From Utricularia gibba (lineage: Eukaryota; Streptophyta; Magnoliopsida; Lamiales; Lentibulariaceae): DNA of 64,000 nucleotides. Below, in pieces: positions 12,635 to 25,241 of the stretch (positions are counted from its first letter, which is position 1; every line of letters begins with the position of its first letter). The stretch lies in the NCBI GenBank assembly GCA_002189035.1, contig NEEC01000009.1, positions 1,364,001-1,428,000 on the forward strand, in the 5' to 3' direction. A program made the translations under genes and the position numbers. The notes beneath the pieces were generated by a model. That model saw nothing but the letters and a program-made list of their open reading frames with translations. It made no database searches and had not been told where the DNA came from.

Positions 12635-15600
12635 ATGGGCTCTAAATGGCTAATGATCCTCTTGGGAGTTCTTGGGATGTTGCTGATTGTCGCTGGAGAA
12701 GCATTTAAGCCTTTCAACGTGAGCTACGATGGGAGAGCTTTCATCATCGATGGGCATCGACGGATGCTCATCTCCGGTGGCATTCACTACCCCAGAGCAG
12801 TTCCAGAGGTCAATTCTCCATGCCGTTCTTTTTGAGGTTTCCAACCAAGTTCATACTTGGTGATGGGTGATTTTCCCATCTTCTCTGTTAACAATATGGT
12901 GAAGTTGAAGACTTGTTTTTTTTTTTTGGGTTTTTCGAGGTGCATTGTTTGACGTGTTTTTGCCAATGGTTTATTGTTAAGAATGGACTGTTGGTTCATA
13001 AATTGTCTATCTTCGCATTTTGGTTTTCTTGAAGGTAGAGCGCGAGATGTTTGAATTCGATATTTGAATCCAGTTGAGTCAGTGAATGATGTTTTAGCAT
13101 AAATTTTGTGAGATACCTCGTACACATAACCAAGGATAGATAAATAAAAAGTTCCCCCAGGAAGGTTGGTCGATTCAAACCTTAACAGCCTTGGATTGGT
13201 CGATGATGAATGCAGTACTAACGGGCTATGATGTTTTATCTGTTTAAAAACTTGAAATGTTGAGTCCTGATTGCCTACTAAAAAAAAGCCGCATTTCTCA
13301 TTTCCGCCTTGTTCCTGCGGACGGAGTTACTGGCCCAATTAAGTTCGTCTCTATTAATACTTATATGTATTTTTCTGGTTGATTTTAACATGGCTAGATG
13401 TGGATTGATCTTATTTCTAAGAGCAAAGCCGGGGGAGTTGATATAATTGAGACATATGTCTTTTGGAATGTTCATGAGCCTGTAAGGGGACAGGTACATT
13501 TGTACGCCTGGTTTATGCCTTTCATTTTCTTCACCTTTTCATTTCTTGACACCTTGCTTTCTTTTGTTTTTCAGTATAATTTTGAAGGAAGATATGATAT
13601 TGTGGAGTTCATAAAAAAAGTTGGGTCGATGGGGCTATATGTGTTTCTGCGTATTGGTCCATATGTCTGTGCAGAGTGGAATTTTGGGTAGATGGCCTTT
13701 CACTCTCCAGAGTAATTTGTTTGTATTTACATACCGTTGTTTGGATTCTTTAATTGCTTGTTGGTTCAATTTTCTGAATCATTATCTTGTATTATGTCAG
13801 GGGGTTTCCTGTTTGGCTTCGTGATATACCTGGTATTGAGTTTCGTACTGACAACAAGCTGTTCAAGGTATGATAACAACTGTTGGATAGCTGTTTCATG
13901 TTTTCGCTAACATAGCTGTTTTTTTTTTTTTTTTGAATTGTGCCACTATATAATTAGCTACACGGCGTTGTTTTGTATACTTTGATCGCTGACTTACCTC
14001 TACAGGATGAAATGCAACGGTTTGTCAAAAAGATAGTAGATATGATGCACGAAGAGTTACTGTTATCTTGGCAAGGAGGTCCCATAATTCTTCTTCAGGT
14101 GAAAGAAGTGCCTTCATATTCTAAATATGGAATGATGCAGAAAGAAAAATTGGTCAATCAAAATTTTCTGAAAATCCATCCCATGTGAAAGTGTTAAAAA
14201 AGGATTCTTGTGTACTTGATTCTGGGAAAACGATGTGAATTATCTTAGGTTGGTAGGCAGCATTAAACCTCTACTTCTCAATGCATACAGAGTAAATGAT
14301 TAAAGGATACCATGAAAATGCGCAGTGTATTTTTGTTTTGAGTACATGAATCTTCTCTTTGTTTTTTATCAAATCTATGATTGCTCAGTTGCATGATATT
14401 CTTATATATTCGTAATATTTTCATGTTTTTGTGGAAGATTGAAAATGAGTATGGAAATGTTGAAAGCTCATTTGGACGTGAGGGAAAGGAATACATGAGA
14501 TGGGCTGCCAATATGGCACTGGGACTAGGTGCTGGTGTTCCATGGGTGATGTGTGAGCAACCTGATGCACCAGAATTTGTGGTAAGTTTATATTTCCTTG
14601 GTACCATGGGCTCGTGAGCTGGTTGAGCGGTTATATATATTTATAGGTCTAAGCACTCAAAAGTTCAATGATATGAATTCCATCTGCAATCTATTTTGAA
14701 TTATGTGACTGAGCAAATTATTCCTTGAGCGTTTGTTGTTTGATTTACTAGATTGACACCTGCAATGGTTTTTACTGCGATGGGTTCAAGCCAAATTCAA
14801 ACAACAAACCAAAAGTCTGGACAGAGAATTGGGATGGATGGTATGAGTTGACAGAATATTATGCATATATACTATGACTACTGCGCCTTTATTGTTGCAT
14901 GCACTTAAAAAAATGCTGCGGCAGAGCAAGAATGTTAGCAACCACAGAATGTGAGGTAGAGTGTGGGTATTAGGCTGACCGTTTACATGCCAAGCTTAAA
15001 AAAGTTGTGTAATCTCTAACTGGGACTTATGTTTTACGGAAAAGCTTGATGTTCTGGATCTTCCATCATCTTCTTTATTTCAAGGTTTACAAGTTGGGGT
15101 GATCGAGTTCCCTATCGACCTTCAGAAGACTTAGCTTTTGCAGTAGCTCGATTTTTTCAGCGAGGGGGGAGCTTTCAGAATTATTATATGGTAGGCTTCA
15201 TTATGGAAGTAGCTGGATTGATATGTTAGTGCATATCTGGGAAAAGATTTTATAAAAAAAAAAAAAGGCGTAACTGAAGGGGCTTGATGATGTTTGATTC
15301 ATTCAATGATATGCACATAAGAACCTGTACATAAGGTCATATTTAGAATGAAGATACAATCATACGTCAAATATTTTTTCGGAAGCTCTTATTCTAGCTC
15401 AAAATCCATCCTGGAGAAAGTTGTGAAACAGATAGAGTAATATATTTTGTTTTTGCAGTACTTTGGGGGAACGAATTTTGGAAGAACTGCAGGAGGCCCA
15501 AATTATATCACTAGCTACGATTATGATGCTCCGATTGATGAATATGGTATGAATTCTAGAATATTTATATTGCTCTGGAAATATGCTCCCTCTGTTTGGA

Positions 15601-18470
15601 AACACAAAATACCATTGATAATCCTGTCCAGGACTTCTGAGGCAGCCTAAATGGGGCCATTTGAAGGATTTGCACGCTGCCATACAACTTTGTGAGCCTG
15701 CTCTAATTTCAGTCCGTTCACCTAAGTACACAAAATTAGGACCAAAGCAGGAGGTATGCATGTCAAATGTTGGGGATGGGTTGTTTCATGCATTTCCTAG
15801 TTGTATGTATCATAGCATGCATGCTCATTTGTCATTTCAGCCTAAATGCTGCCATAAAATTTTTGACATTTGAGGGTCTTTCCTCTTATTCTCCACTAAT
15901 ACAACCTTTGTATTTCAAAATTTCCAGGCTCATGTGTTCGATGACTGTGGCAGCAGGTGTGCTGCTTTTCTTGCAAATATTGATGAGCATAGTACAGTTA
16001 CAGTGACGTTCCTGAATAAATCCTATGCATTACCTCCATGGTCAGTCAGTATATTACCTGATTGCAGAAACATTGCTTTCAACACTGCCAAGGTACATCT
16101 TATTGACTTTTTTTAAACTTGAACAAATTATCTTGATCGATTTTTGCTATCCTGTCACTATTCTCTTATACAAGAGCATTGCCATTTTTTATCTTCTACA
16201 AACTTTTTCGTTTTTCAACAGATTGGATCCCAAAGTTCAGTTCTAGCATTTGGATCTGATGTTGCTGGGATGAAATTGAATGCACCAAATAATTACATTT
16301 CAAAATCTTGGTATTCTTTCGAAGAGCATATTGATACGTGGATTGACACCAACTTCACGTTTCATGGGATCCTGGAGCATCTGAACGTGACTAAGGATCA
16401 GTCAGATTATCTTTGGTATACCACCAGGTGTTGCTATCTCACTGAGCAAATAGAAAGTGGATTTCGTAGCATGCCTTTCTATTGCTGCAGGAATATAATT
16501 TCTTTACAAAAATTCTAAAGTAGTTTTATTCAACCTTTGCACACCAACAAATCTGTTGTCCATATAAACATTAGCTAATGTTTAATTGAATGATACAGAG
16601 TATATGTTGCAGACAATGACATTTCCTTTTGGGAGCATAATCAACTCTCTCCGACACTAAGCATTGACAGCATGCGTGATCTAGTCTACATATTTATCAA
16701 CAAAAAGTTTAAGGGTAAGTCACACAACATCACTACAGAACCCTACACCCTTGCATATCATAGCACAACAATTCCCTTAGATTCAAGACAGCCTTCCTCT
16801 TTATGTTGATAGCATTGAGTGTACATACACTGTTGACCCAGAGCTGATATTGTTGCTTTCTTTCTTCATGGCGCAACCTGGCGAAATGAAGGTAGTGTAA
16901 AAGGCAATTGGATAACAGTGGTTCAGCCAGTTGATTTGGTACAAGGATATAATGATATCACATTATTATCTCAAACGGTTGGCTTGCAGGTAACTAGTTC
17001 ATGGCATGGCCTGCTTGAATTTTTTTTCTTGTCTATTGCACTGGTTAATCGCGGATGCTTAATTCTTCCCTTGAGCTTTATTTCACTAGTGTTGCCTGTT
17101 AAAGAGCTCTCTGCTGATAACATCCTCTTCCATCAGAACTATGGAGCCTTTCTTGAGAAAGATGGTGCTGGTTTCAGGGGTGAAATAAAGCTTACAGGAT
17201 TTAAGAATGGAGATATCAACATCACGAATTCCTTGTGGACATATCAGGTGCATATCCTCCATGACTAACTCGTTTGCATGCACTGATTTCCTCATGACTC
17301 GATGATGCCTAAATTTCTCAAAAACTTGAGTTACTGTCAAGTCTACTTCGACTGCATTCAAGGATGCTGGAAGCAAGTGGAACACCATCTTTCACTGAAT
17401 TCTGCAATACGGTTCCAGGTAGGCTTCCAGGGAGAGCACTCAAGGATTTATGCGACTGATGGAGGCAAAGATGTAGAGTGGACTGAGTTACTGCCTGATG
17501 CTGTTCCTTCCAGGTTTTCTTGGTACAAGGTAATCAAAACGCAAGAGAGACCACCTTAGTGATAATCACAGAGTGCGGTGCTTTTTTATAACATTTGTCA
17601 AGATCTCTCCTCTTAATTCTTAATCTCGTTTCTTCAGACACAGTTTGATGCTCCGGGTGGATCCGACCCGGTTGCCCTTGATCTGAGTAGCATGGGAAAA
17701 GGTCAAGTCTGGGTTAATGGGCACCATCTAGGAAGATATTGGACACTGAAGGCACCCAACCATGGATGCCAAGCTTGTCAATACAGCGGGGCTTATAGTT
17801 CAGACAAATGTGTGGCCAACTGCGGGGAACCAACTCAATCTTGGTACCTTTCTATCTCGATTGCAGCTCTATTCTTTGTGACATCTAATCGCTAGGCGAT
17901 ATCCAGGTATCATGTGCCAAGAGCATGGTTGCAGCCATCAGAAAATGTGCTGGTCCTATTTGAGGAGGAGGAGAAGACCCCCTTTAAGATCGCCATTGGG
18001 ACAAGGTTCACAAAAACAGTGTGCGCTCAAGTATCAGAAAAGCATTATCCGCCGCTGGATGCATGGCTGCTTCCAAAGACTGTCAATGGAACCATTCAAT
18101 TAAAAAACTCTACAGTAGCTCCCGAAATGCACTTGCAGTGCGATTCCAGGCACACGTTCTCGTCTGTAACATTTGCGAGCTACGGGACTGCACATGGAGG
18201 CTGCCAAAGTTTCTCTAGAGGCAGTTGCCATTCAACAAGTTCTGTTCCTGTGGTCAAACGGGTAATTTTTAGCGTACTTGAAATTTTCTTGTTTACCTGT
18301 TCTGTGGTCGTTTGATTTACATCCTGCACTTGCAGGCATGTTTGGGAAGACAGAGTTGCTCCATCAGTATATCGAACGCTGTGTTCGGGGACCCGTGCCG
18401 CGGTGTCCTCAAAACTTTGTCCGTTCAACTGAGATGTTCAACATCATCATCTAAAGAAATGAGTCTTTGA
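12635..18470 (+). CDS. BGAL9: Beta-galactosidase, GH35, BGAL9-like
   Basis: Secreted wall enzyme removing terminal beta-galactose. There are 19 exons, about 864 aa: 12635-12808, 13398-13493, 13575-13687, 13801-13867, 14006-14098, 14438-14581, 14752-14840, 15085-15190, 15459-15546, 15632-15753, 15928-16092, 16222-16427, 16599-16714, 16892-16989, 17137-17247, 17419-17529, 17638-17843, 17907-18261, 18336-18470. All phases join without a frame error. Seen: signal peptide (about 1-23); [14 protein letters not shown] containing the catalytic acid of the GH35 signature; WTENWDGW with the nucleophile Glu; [27 protein letters not shown]; and galactose-binding jelly-roll segments (GVLKTL, RYW). The C-terminal part, with cysteines in [11 protein letters not shown] and CLGRQSC, is a SUEL-type lectin domain. 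The whole chain aligns with Arabidopsis BGAL9 from memory. No unusual splice sites. Confidence 0.95.
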
Positions 18471-18808
18471 TCGATCGCTCATGGAGCTGTCTAAAATAAA
18501 TGCTATCATCTTCTATTCCCTTACTGTAAAGGATGGTTGTGATTGAAATAAAATCAAAATCCTTTCAATAGTTTTGACAGTACCAGAAATTTCTCCACAT
18601 CAAAAACTGCACAGAACAAGACTATTTTAACAACATAACGTGCATCCATCCAAACTCCAATAGCATGATCCAGAATACAAAGATGCACACAGTCATGTTT
18701 GCTATGACAGTTGGACGGTTTACATGAACTAGAAGACTTCTTATTCAACAAAATCAGGCTATCTATGATATACTACCGTATGCCTGCCTGAAACTCACCT
18801 CACAAAGC
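18471..18808. other. Convergent 3' flanks
   Basis: 338 bp between the stop codons of the beta-galactosidase (+) and the RabGAP (-). An AATAAA-like signal (GAAATAAAATC) near 18546 could end the beta-galactosidase transcript. Nothing else was seen. Confidence 0.5.
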
Positions 18809-21800
18809 TCATGATGAGGTGAGCCGCAGCTTGTTGGCAACGTAGAGCAGGTGGCCAATGTTTGTAGAAGGGTAATTTTGAAGCAGCTTGAGATTAGAAG
18901 TAAAGTCTCCCGCAAGCAAACGCCTCCGCACAATAATCAGCATAGCACAGCATATTCTCAGTAGTGTCTCCTGAGATTTTAGAGCAATGTATTGGCTTCA
19001 CTTGACATGTATGAATGTAGACTCTAAAAGTTGATTCGGAAAGGAACTAGACAGCAGTAAGCCAACAAATCCACCATGAGAAAAGAGGAAAACCTGACCA
19101 ACTAGTTGTAGCAATTATTGTAAATACAAGTGTAACCTGGAAACGTCTAGTGATAGCGCCATATGATATGTCACTTCCCATGTGAACCACAATTCATCCA
19201 TTTTACATGATCATACAAAACTAATAAGATGTAAAGGTAATAAAAGATTCAAAAGTGAGTTTAAAGGCCAAAAAGCCATATAACCCAACATCATGTTATT
19301 TTCATAAAACCATTTGCATTCGCAGAAAACTACATGTCACTGTACTCCTATTTCTTTGTTGAAATTCATAAACTCACTTGAGGACCGTCAGGGTCGCTAA
19401 GAAGCGTATCCCAGATTTGCAGACTCTCTGAAAAATTGAACTCTTGACTCAGGAGGAGTGTAATCCACCTGAATGCATAGAACTGAGGATTGACCTGGAT
19501 ACCACAAAAGTAAAATGATGCAAATAAGAATCACAACAAAACCATAAGGATAGAGAGAGCCTCGTAAATAAGTTTATTATATCAAAATTATAAATCAGTT
19601 CAATGATGCTTAAAAATGAATCCATTAATGAAACTGATGGAATCCAAAGATTTCCAACAAATCCCTTAAATAAAAATACTTCAATCTGAACTCGATCAAG
19701 AGCCTACTAATACTTGAGGATTTGACTGAAGTGACCCATAATTTCCTACCACCACCTATTATTCCAGAACCAGGGTTTGACTCATGTGACAGCTTTTATT
19801 GCATTACATTCTGGTTAGCATATATAAAGCACATATGTATAAGATTATATCAAAACAGCACCCATTTCCTGCCATTATCATGCAGCATTCATCGTTTTCC
19901 CCATCATTTTTTGCACATTTACTTCACAATTCGAGCTATAATAATACTGATGGCAGAACTTTCACGAATATTTTATTGAAATCTTGTAAACACAAACACA
20001 TGAATATCACAGAAAAAGAAGATTCCAAGTCTTACTTTTGTTGTTATCTCAAGATGACGCCATAGCTCCTCATCATGCTCCTTTAGAAGCTGAGATAATC
20101 TAGATATGGTTGCACGAATACCTACAACACTGTTATCGAGCTGTTGAACAAAATTGTCCCGGAAACTACTTAACAACTCCACAAAACAGAAGAAGCTGTC
20201 TGCTTCAGCATAAGCCTGCATGAATTGCACAAGGAAATGTAAATCTGAAGGAAAATGCTTCTAACTGTTAATCCTTATGGGGCAGAAAAATTAAATCTTA
20301 CCGCATTTTCTGCATCTGAATCGTTTTTTAATACAAAAAATAAAGGAGCCAAGATTTCATTCATTCCCTGGACGTATCTTATTCCAGGGTTCAACTTGGC
20401 AAATACAATCAATATGTTCTTTAGGGCCTCCTGGTGAAGAACAAAAAAAAAAGCGACCATGGCATGAAAACGCAAAACAACACCAATTTCTTAAAGGCAA
20501 CGGGAAAACTGGAAATACACTCACCTGAGTGCATTTTGCTGCGGGAGAGTCGCCTGAGAAGAAATGTATATCAGGATGTGTTCGCAAAACATCACGATCA
20601 ATCTGTTCAATGATCTCAGCATCCTACAAACATTTCCATAGCATCAGACACATTCTCAGATGGTTGAAAATAGTACCACAACAACAGATGCACCTTGAAG
20701 AACTGATTCCATACACTAGTCTGACCAAGACACAAGGGGTGCTCTCCTTCACTTATCTCTGATCTTGAGAGAAAACCCTGGTCTCCATCTGCATCATGAC
20801 TCGATTTCCCTAGCCGCCTTGTGATCTCTGACTGACTAACCAAGGGAACATTTAGAAAAGGCCAGCCACTTGATATCTCTGGAAGTCGGGGCAATTTTGG
20901 AGAAAGATATGGACAAATAGAGATTTGTATTCAAAAGTAGTAAATTCCATCGAAGATCATTCCAATGAGCTTTGAAACAAAATTGTAATTTTCCATATCG
21001 CTGACTTAATAATAAGGTTGTCCAAATATGTAATAATCGTCAAATTCAATATCACATTACAAACACTATAAGGGTAACGGAATATAAAAATTCTGGTATG
21101 AAAAGCACTTTGGGAGTGTGACTGGAGACAATACAATAGGGTTGAAGTTACATCATTGGATGACCATCAAAAGTTTTAAATGCATAAATCACGAAGTATG
21201 GAACATCTATCCATACTTATGGGACCCTCACAACCACCTCACAGAGTCGCTCTTTAAAGAAAGAAGAACTCTACCACCAGGAGATGATATGTCAGGCTGT
21301 TTTAAAAGCAGGCTCACTAATGACATATCAAGGATTTGGGAACTTACGGGATTCATCAAAAGCTCATCTTTGAAATGCTTGTATTGAGATCTTTTCTTTG
21401 CCAACTCTGACTGCCAACGAGAGCGATCAACAGGAAGATATCCTAATAATAGCTGCATAATTGCGAAGGTAGCAAATTATGTAGAACCTCTTGAAAACGC
21501 AACCATCATGCTTTAATGGTTACCTTCCAGACCGTAGCTCGAATACCAGCCCCACCAGGTATACCTTGGGATGCCAACTTTCGCAATTCATCCATATTGA
21601 TCACCTTCTTTGAAAGCTGCAGAAAAAGAAAAAATAAAAAAATACACCAGAAATTGACTCAGCCAAAGTCATAATCATCAGTTGTTACATGAAATAATAA
21701 ATGTGGGGCGTCTATTCGAATCTCAAACATGTCACTGCATGCAAAAAAGCAAACAAATTTCCAGAACTGCTGTTTTACTGTAAACTCTCCAAACCTCTCG

Positions 21801-22127
21801 CAGTATCTGCGCCTGCCTAGAAACCTCCTCAGCGGCGAGAGGCGCCTCTGCATCCTGAGCAGCCACAGAGGGATTTGCCACCGCATCGTCACCATCTTCT
21901 GCGGAATAACAAGAATCGCTCCTAGAATTCAACAGATCTCTGGCTTCCGCTTTCGATGCACGAACATTAGCCGAAGACGAAGCCGGCTGTTCCGACTTAC
22001 TAACCACGGGAGGAGGAATCGGCACCGGAGGATCGAGAGCTAAGGCGGGGGCCGGCGGAGATGTAGGCGCAGGGGAAGCCCAGAGAGAGCTGTTGAGCCA
22101 GTCAGGAACGTTTTTCTTCTTCACCAT
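18809..22127 (-). CDS. TBC-domain Rab GTPase-activating protein
   Basis: Activates GTP hydrolysis by Rab GTPases in vesicle traffic. Nine exons, about 466 aa: 22127..21795, 21616..21524, 21452..21348, 20876..20694, 20623..20525, 20430..20302, 20215..20036, 19494..19378, 18970..18809; all phase 0. Seen: an N-terminal Pro/Ser/Ala-rich region (MVKKKNVPDWLNSSLW start); LASQGIPGGAGIRATVWKLLLGYLP opening the TBC domain; the arginine finger in IEQIDRDVLRTHPD (IxxDxxR); the glutamine finger in RYVQGMNE; then HDEELWRHLEI, FYAFRWITLLLSQEF and IWDTLL. Length and motifs match Arabidopsis At4g13730-type Gyp1-like proteins. The exon-4 acceptor (AG before 20876) was chosen because it alone keeps the frame; an AG two bases earlier would not. 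Confidence 0.93.
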
Positions 22128-22756
22128 GATCGCACAAATTTGCAGGGAACCGCAGCAACAAAAGATGTTGCGAGAAGCCCCGCGATTCTTGAACGACGCA
22201 AACTGGAGTCCAATTACCCCTCACTGTGTTTGTCGCTTCCCCGTGTCTCACACACACCTGCCACGTCCGTCTCCGTTGTGGGAGTTGTAATTTCCAGTTC
22301 TTTGTCGGGAGATTTTCGAATGATTCCGCCAGACCCGACCCGGCCCAGTTCAGCCCAATGACCTCAGGATCCAGGATCCATAAATAGTGTGAGCTCGGCC
22401 CGTTCATCCCGGTCCGGCCCAATGATTTTGCGAAAATCATTTTCAATAATTTTTAATTATGTTTTTAAAATATTTAAAAATAAAAAATATTTTTTTAGAT
22501 TAAATCGAATTTAATCTAGTAGATTCAATTTACCTTTTACTACAAATATTTGTGTGTGCTATTTATAGGAGGGGGGTGACCCCTATCATCTTTATAGGGT
22601 ATGTTTTTTTATGGACATTTGAAAGTCAACAGGATTCGGCCCATCCAATAAACAAAGCCCCCTCCCTGTACGGGGGTGATTCCGAAGTCTCTTTTACCGT
22701 CGGGATCGGAATCAGCAGCTCCATCTTCCGAAGGCGGTTGCGGGCATCGTTTCTCC
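22128..22756. promoter_or_regulatory. Bidirectional promoter region, RabGAP / SERF
   Basis: 629 bp between divergent start codons. It contains several GGCCCA/GGCCCG elements (for example in 22335-22425 and CGGCCCATCC near 22636), the site-II-like motifs common in promoters of housekeeping plant genes. Positions 22440-22520 are AT-rich. Confidence 0.5.
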
Positions 22757-23525
22757 ATGACTCATATCCTTTCCTTGCGAATCCATATGGTTTTTTTGTT
22801 TGTTTTCTGATTCTCCATTTGTTATTGCTGTTGATTTCTTGACTGATTTCAACGAGGAAATCAAAGGGAGCGCGATAGGGAAAGAGCTCAGGCTCGGAGT
22901 GGAAAGGGGAAGACCAAGGATGATGGCTTGACTCCAGAGCAACGCCGAGAAAGGTCACCTTTTCCCCTTTGTTTAACCGCAGTATTTAGTATTTCAGTGC
23001 TTTTCTGGCCGCCGATTTCTTGGTTTTTGGTGTGATCTGGATTGTTTAGCAACTGTGTTAGTTTGCTTTTCGTTTTATAATGATGGGTATCGATAAGCAG
23101 CAGCAACATCTTGATTAGTAATCTTGAATTTTTGGATAGTTATCCTCCCTCGTGCTGTCAGATACGAGAATGCTTAGATTAGAGGGGTTCCCTTTTCTGA
23201 AGGTTATGTCCTGAAGCAAGATGATCCTCAACCCTTGTAGGTCATCTTCATTGTGTGAATGAGTCTTTATCTGTGTGATCCTTGTCATTGCCTATGTGTC
23301 TTTCGTTTGGTTTAAAGGTATAGTCTTGAATTCCTGAAAGTGTCCTTAGACTCATGAAAGACAACCATCACCAACCTTTTAGGCTCGCTCTTTGAGTTTT
23401 TTCTCTGTGACCAAGCTTTGATTTTGCTGCATCTCACTAGGGATGCCAAGGCACTTCAAGAGAAGGCGGCGAAGAAAGCAGCCGGGGCTAGTGATGCTGT
23501 CGGTAATAAAAACACCAAAAAGTAG
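22757..23525 (+). CDS. SERF/4F5 family small basic protein with U12 AT-AC intron
   Basis: 63-aa highly charged protein of the SERF (small EDRK-rich factor) family, whose animal members influence protein aggregation; the plant role is unknown to me. Exons: 22757-22763 (ATGACTC), 22854-22953 and 23441-23525. The product begins MTRGNQRERDRERAQARSGK and contains DDGLTPEQRRERDAKALQEKAAKKAAG, the family signature. The first intron (22764-22853, 90 bp) starts ATATCCTTT and ends AC, a U12-dependent intron; only this splice yields MTRGNQ. The second intron is GT-AG. The gene is too short to be found by length-based ORF calling. It is divergent from the RabGAP. Confidence 0.9.
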
Positions 23526-24941
23526 AACACATCCTGGTCTATGAGCTTGTTCTGAGTTGTCATTGTGCCTTGCTGTAACATTAGAAGTGTTGGATGATGC
23601 TTCTGAAATAATGATGGTCTCACTCGTTCTCCCTCTGCTTGGGCCTGTTTTACCTTCATGACTACTACTACATTTCTTTTCTCCTTCATCTACATCTTCC
23701 TGCTTCTAGGATGCAGGGCATATTTGATTCAAATGCCAGAAAAAGTTATGCAAGTGTGAAATGCAACTCAAATCCAATGAAGGGACATGTCTGAAAACAT
23801 CCCTCCCCATCACACCTGACCCTGTGCCTGAAGGAGCATTTATGTAATAAATCAACAAAGATGATGCCCGTGCGAACCGGAACGGGCCAGGTGTTCCCAA
23901 TCCCCTCTTCCAAACCAAACTTCGTTTGGATTTAATTAATGTGAATAATTAGATTAATGAAAAAAATGCGCACAATCGGTTTGTAATTAAATTTTTACTC
24001 ATAGGTATTAAATCAAATTCCTAATGAATTTATATAAAATATACATGATTGGCTTCTCCCTTAATAACATCTACATAAATTATTGATAAGAAAAATAATA
24101 TGCGTATTAGGAATATAAGAAGTATATAATTTAAAAATAAAATAACCGACAAACCAAAGGGGTGCTATTAAAAGCATGGATGTTTTAGAAAAGTAGCCAT
24201 GTGTAAAGATAGGGGACTTGTGGGTATACTACGTTAGTTAAGAACAGAGAATGAAATAAAAATGTTTATTAATTTTATATATAAAGTATTTTTCTTTAAA
24301 ATAAATATTATAAAATCATGAGAATTGTATAATCAAAACAAACAATAACGTACAAGATAAAAAAGAATAGTTAGGTCATACTCACTTAAATGTGTGATAA
24401 AAGTGAACACAACGTAAAAAAATTAGTCTAAGTATACAACAATTAGTCTTAGCATACAATAGAAAAAAAGAGTTTGAACGCCTCCCTTAACCATAGGCTC
24501 CCTCAAATCGTGCGTCATCTTCGATAGATTTAATTGCGTCCATTAACTAAACTTTTAAGAGGTATTAATTCTCAGAAATCACATTCAGTGTGTGTTGTGT
24601 GCGGGACATGTGCTAAATAAGCTTGAATTCATCCACCGCCTAAAAAAGCGACTCGGGAAACGGACGTGTTATTCAAAACCATTTTTAATAAAAAAAAAAT
24701 CTCACTTTCGAACACAAATCGGGAAAACGGTACGACGGTGCGGGATATCGGTTTCCCATATTGAATTCGACTGCGATTGAGGCCGAAGGCAAACCTTTTC
24801 ATTTGAATTCTTAGGAATCCATTCACATGAAATGATCCCACGCGCGAGTGCGATCTGTGGGCCTCTCGAGGACGACACCCACCCCTCCCTCAAATACTCC
24901 CAGCAACCAACCCAACACACCAGACCAGACGGAGGAGGAGC
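23526..24941. other. Intergenic region between SERF and RALF
   Basis: About 1.4 kb. It begins with the presumed SERF 3' UTR; 23930-24480 is strongly AT-rich. No coding signal was recognised and no clear TATA box was found just ahead of the RALF gene. Confidence 0.5.
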
Positions 24942-25241
24942 ATGAGGAATGAGAAGAAGAGAAACCCCATCCTGCATTTCCTGCTGCTGCTGCTGCTCTG
25001 CTTTCTCCAGGCGGGTCACGCGCTGGAGGGGACTCAGATCAGAGGAGCGTGGGCCGAGTACGCCGCGATCAAGAGGAGATTCCTGCTCGACAGGAAGTAC
25101 ATCAGCTACGACGCCTTGGTGAGGGACCTGGTGCCTTGTGACCGCCCCGGCGCCTCCTATTACAACTGCAGGGATCATGGGGTTGCTAATTTTTACAACC
25201 GAGGCTGTCAGGTTATTACCAGATGTGCGAGAGGGGACTGA
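24942..25241 (+). CDS. RALF (rapid alkalinization factor) peptide precursor
   Basis: Intronless 99-aa precursor of a secreted cysteine-rich peptide hormone. RALFs are perceived by FERONIA-type receptor kinases and LLG proteins and affect growth and immunity. Seen: a basic start followed by a leucine-rich signal peptide (residues about 10-27); RRFL at 45-48 where subtilase-processed RALFs have RRxL; YISY at 53-56, the receptor-binding motif; four cysteines at 66, 76, 89 and 95 spaced as in RALFs; and the family segments GASYYNC and RGCQVITRC. The arrangement is complete. Which numbered RALF it is cannot be told from the sequence alone. Confidence 0.95.
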   Translation: MRNEKKRNPILHFLLLLLLCFLQAGHALEGTQIRGAWAEYAAIKRRFLLDRKYISYDALVRDLVPCDRPGASYYNCRDHGVANFYNRGCQVITRCARGD

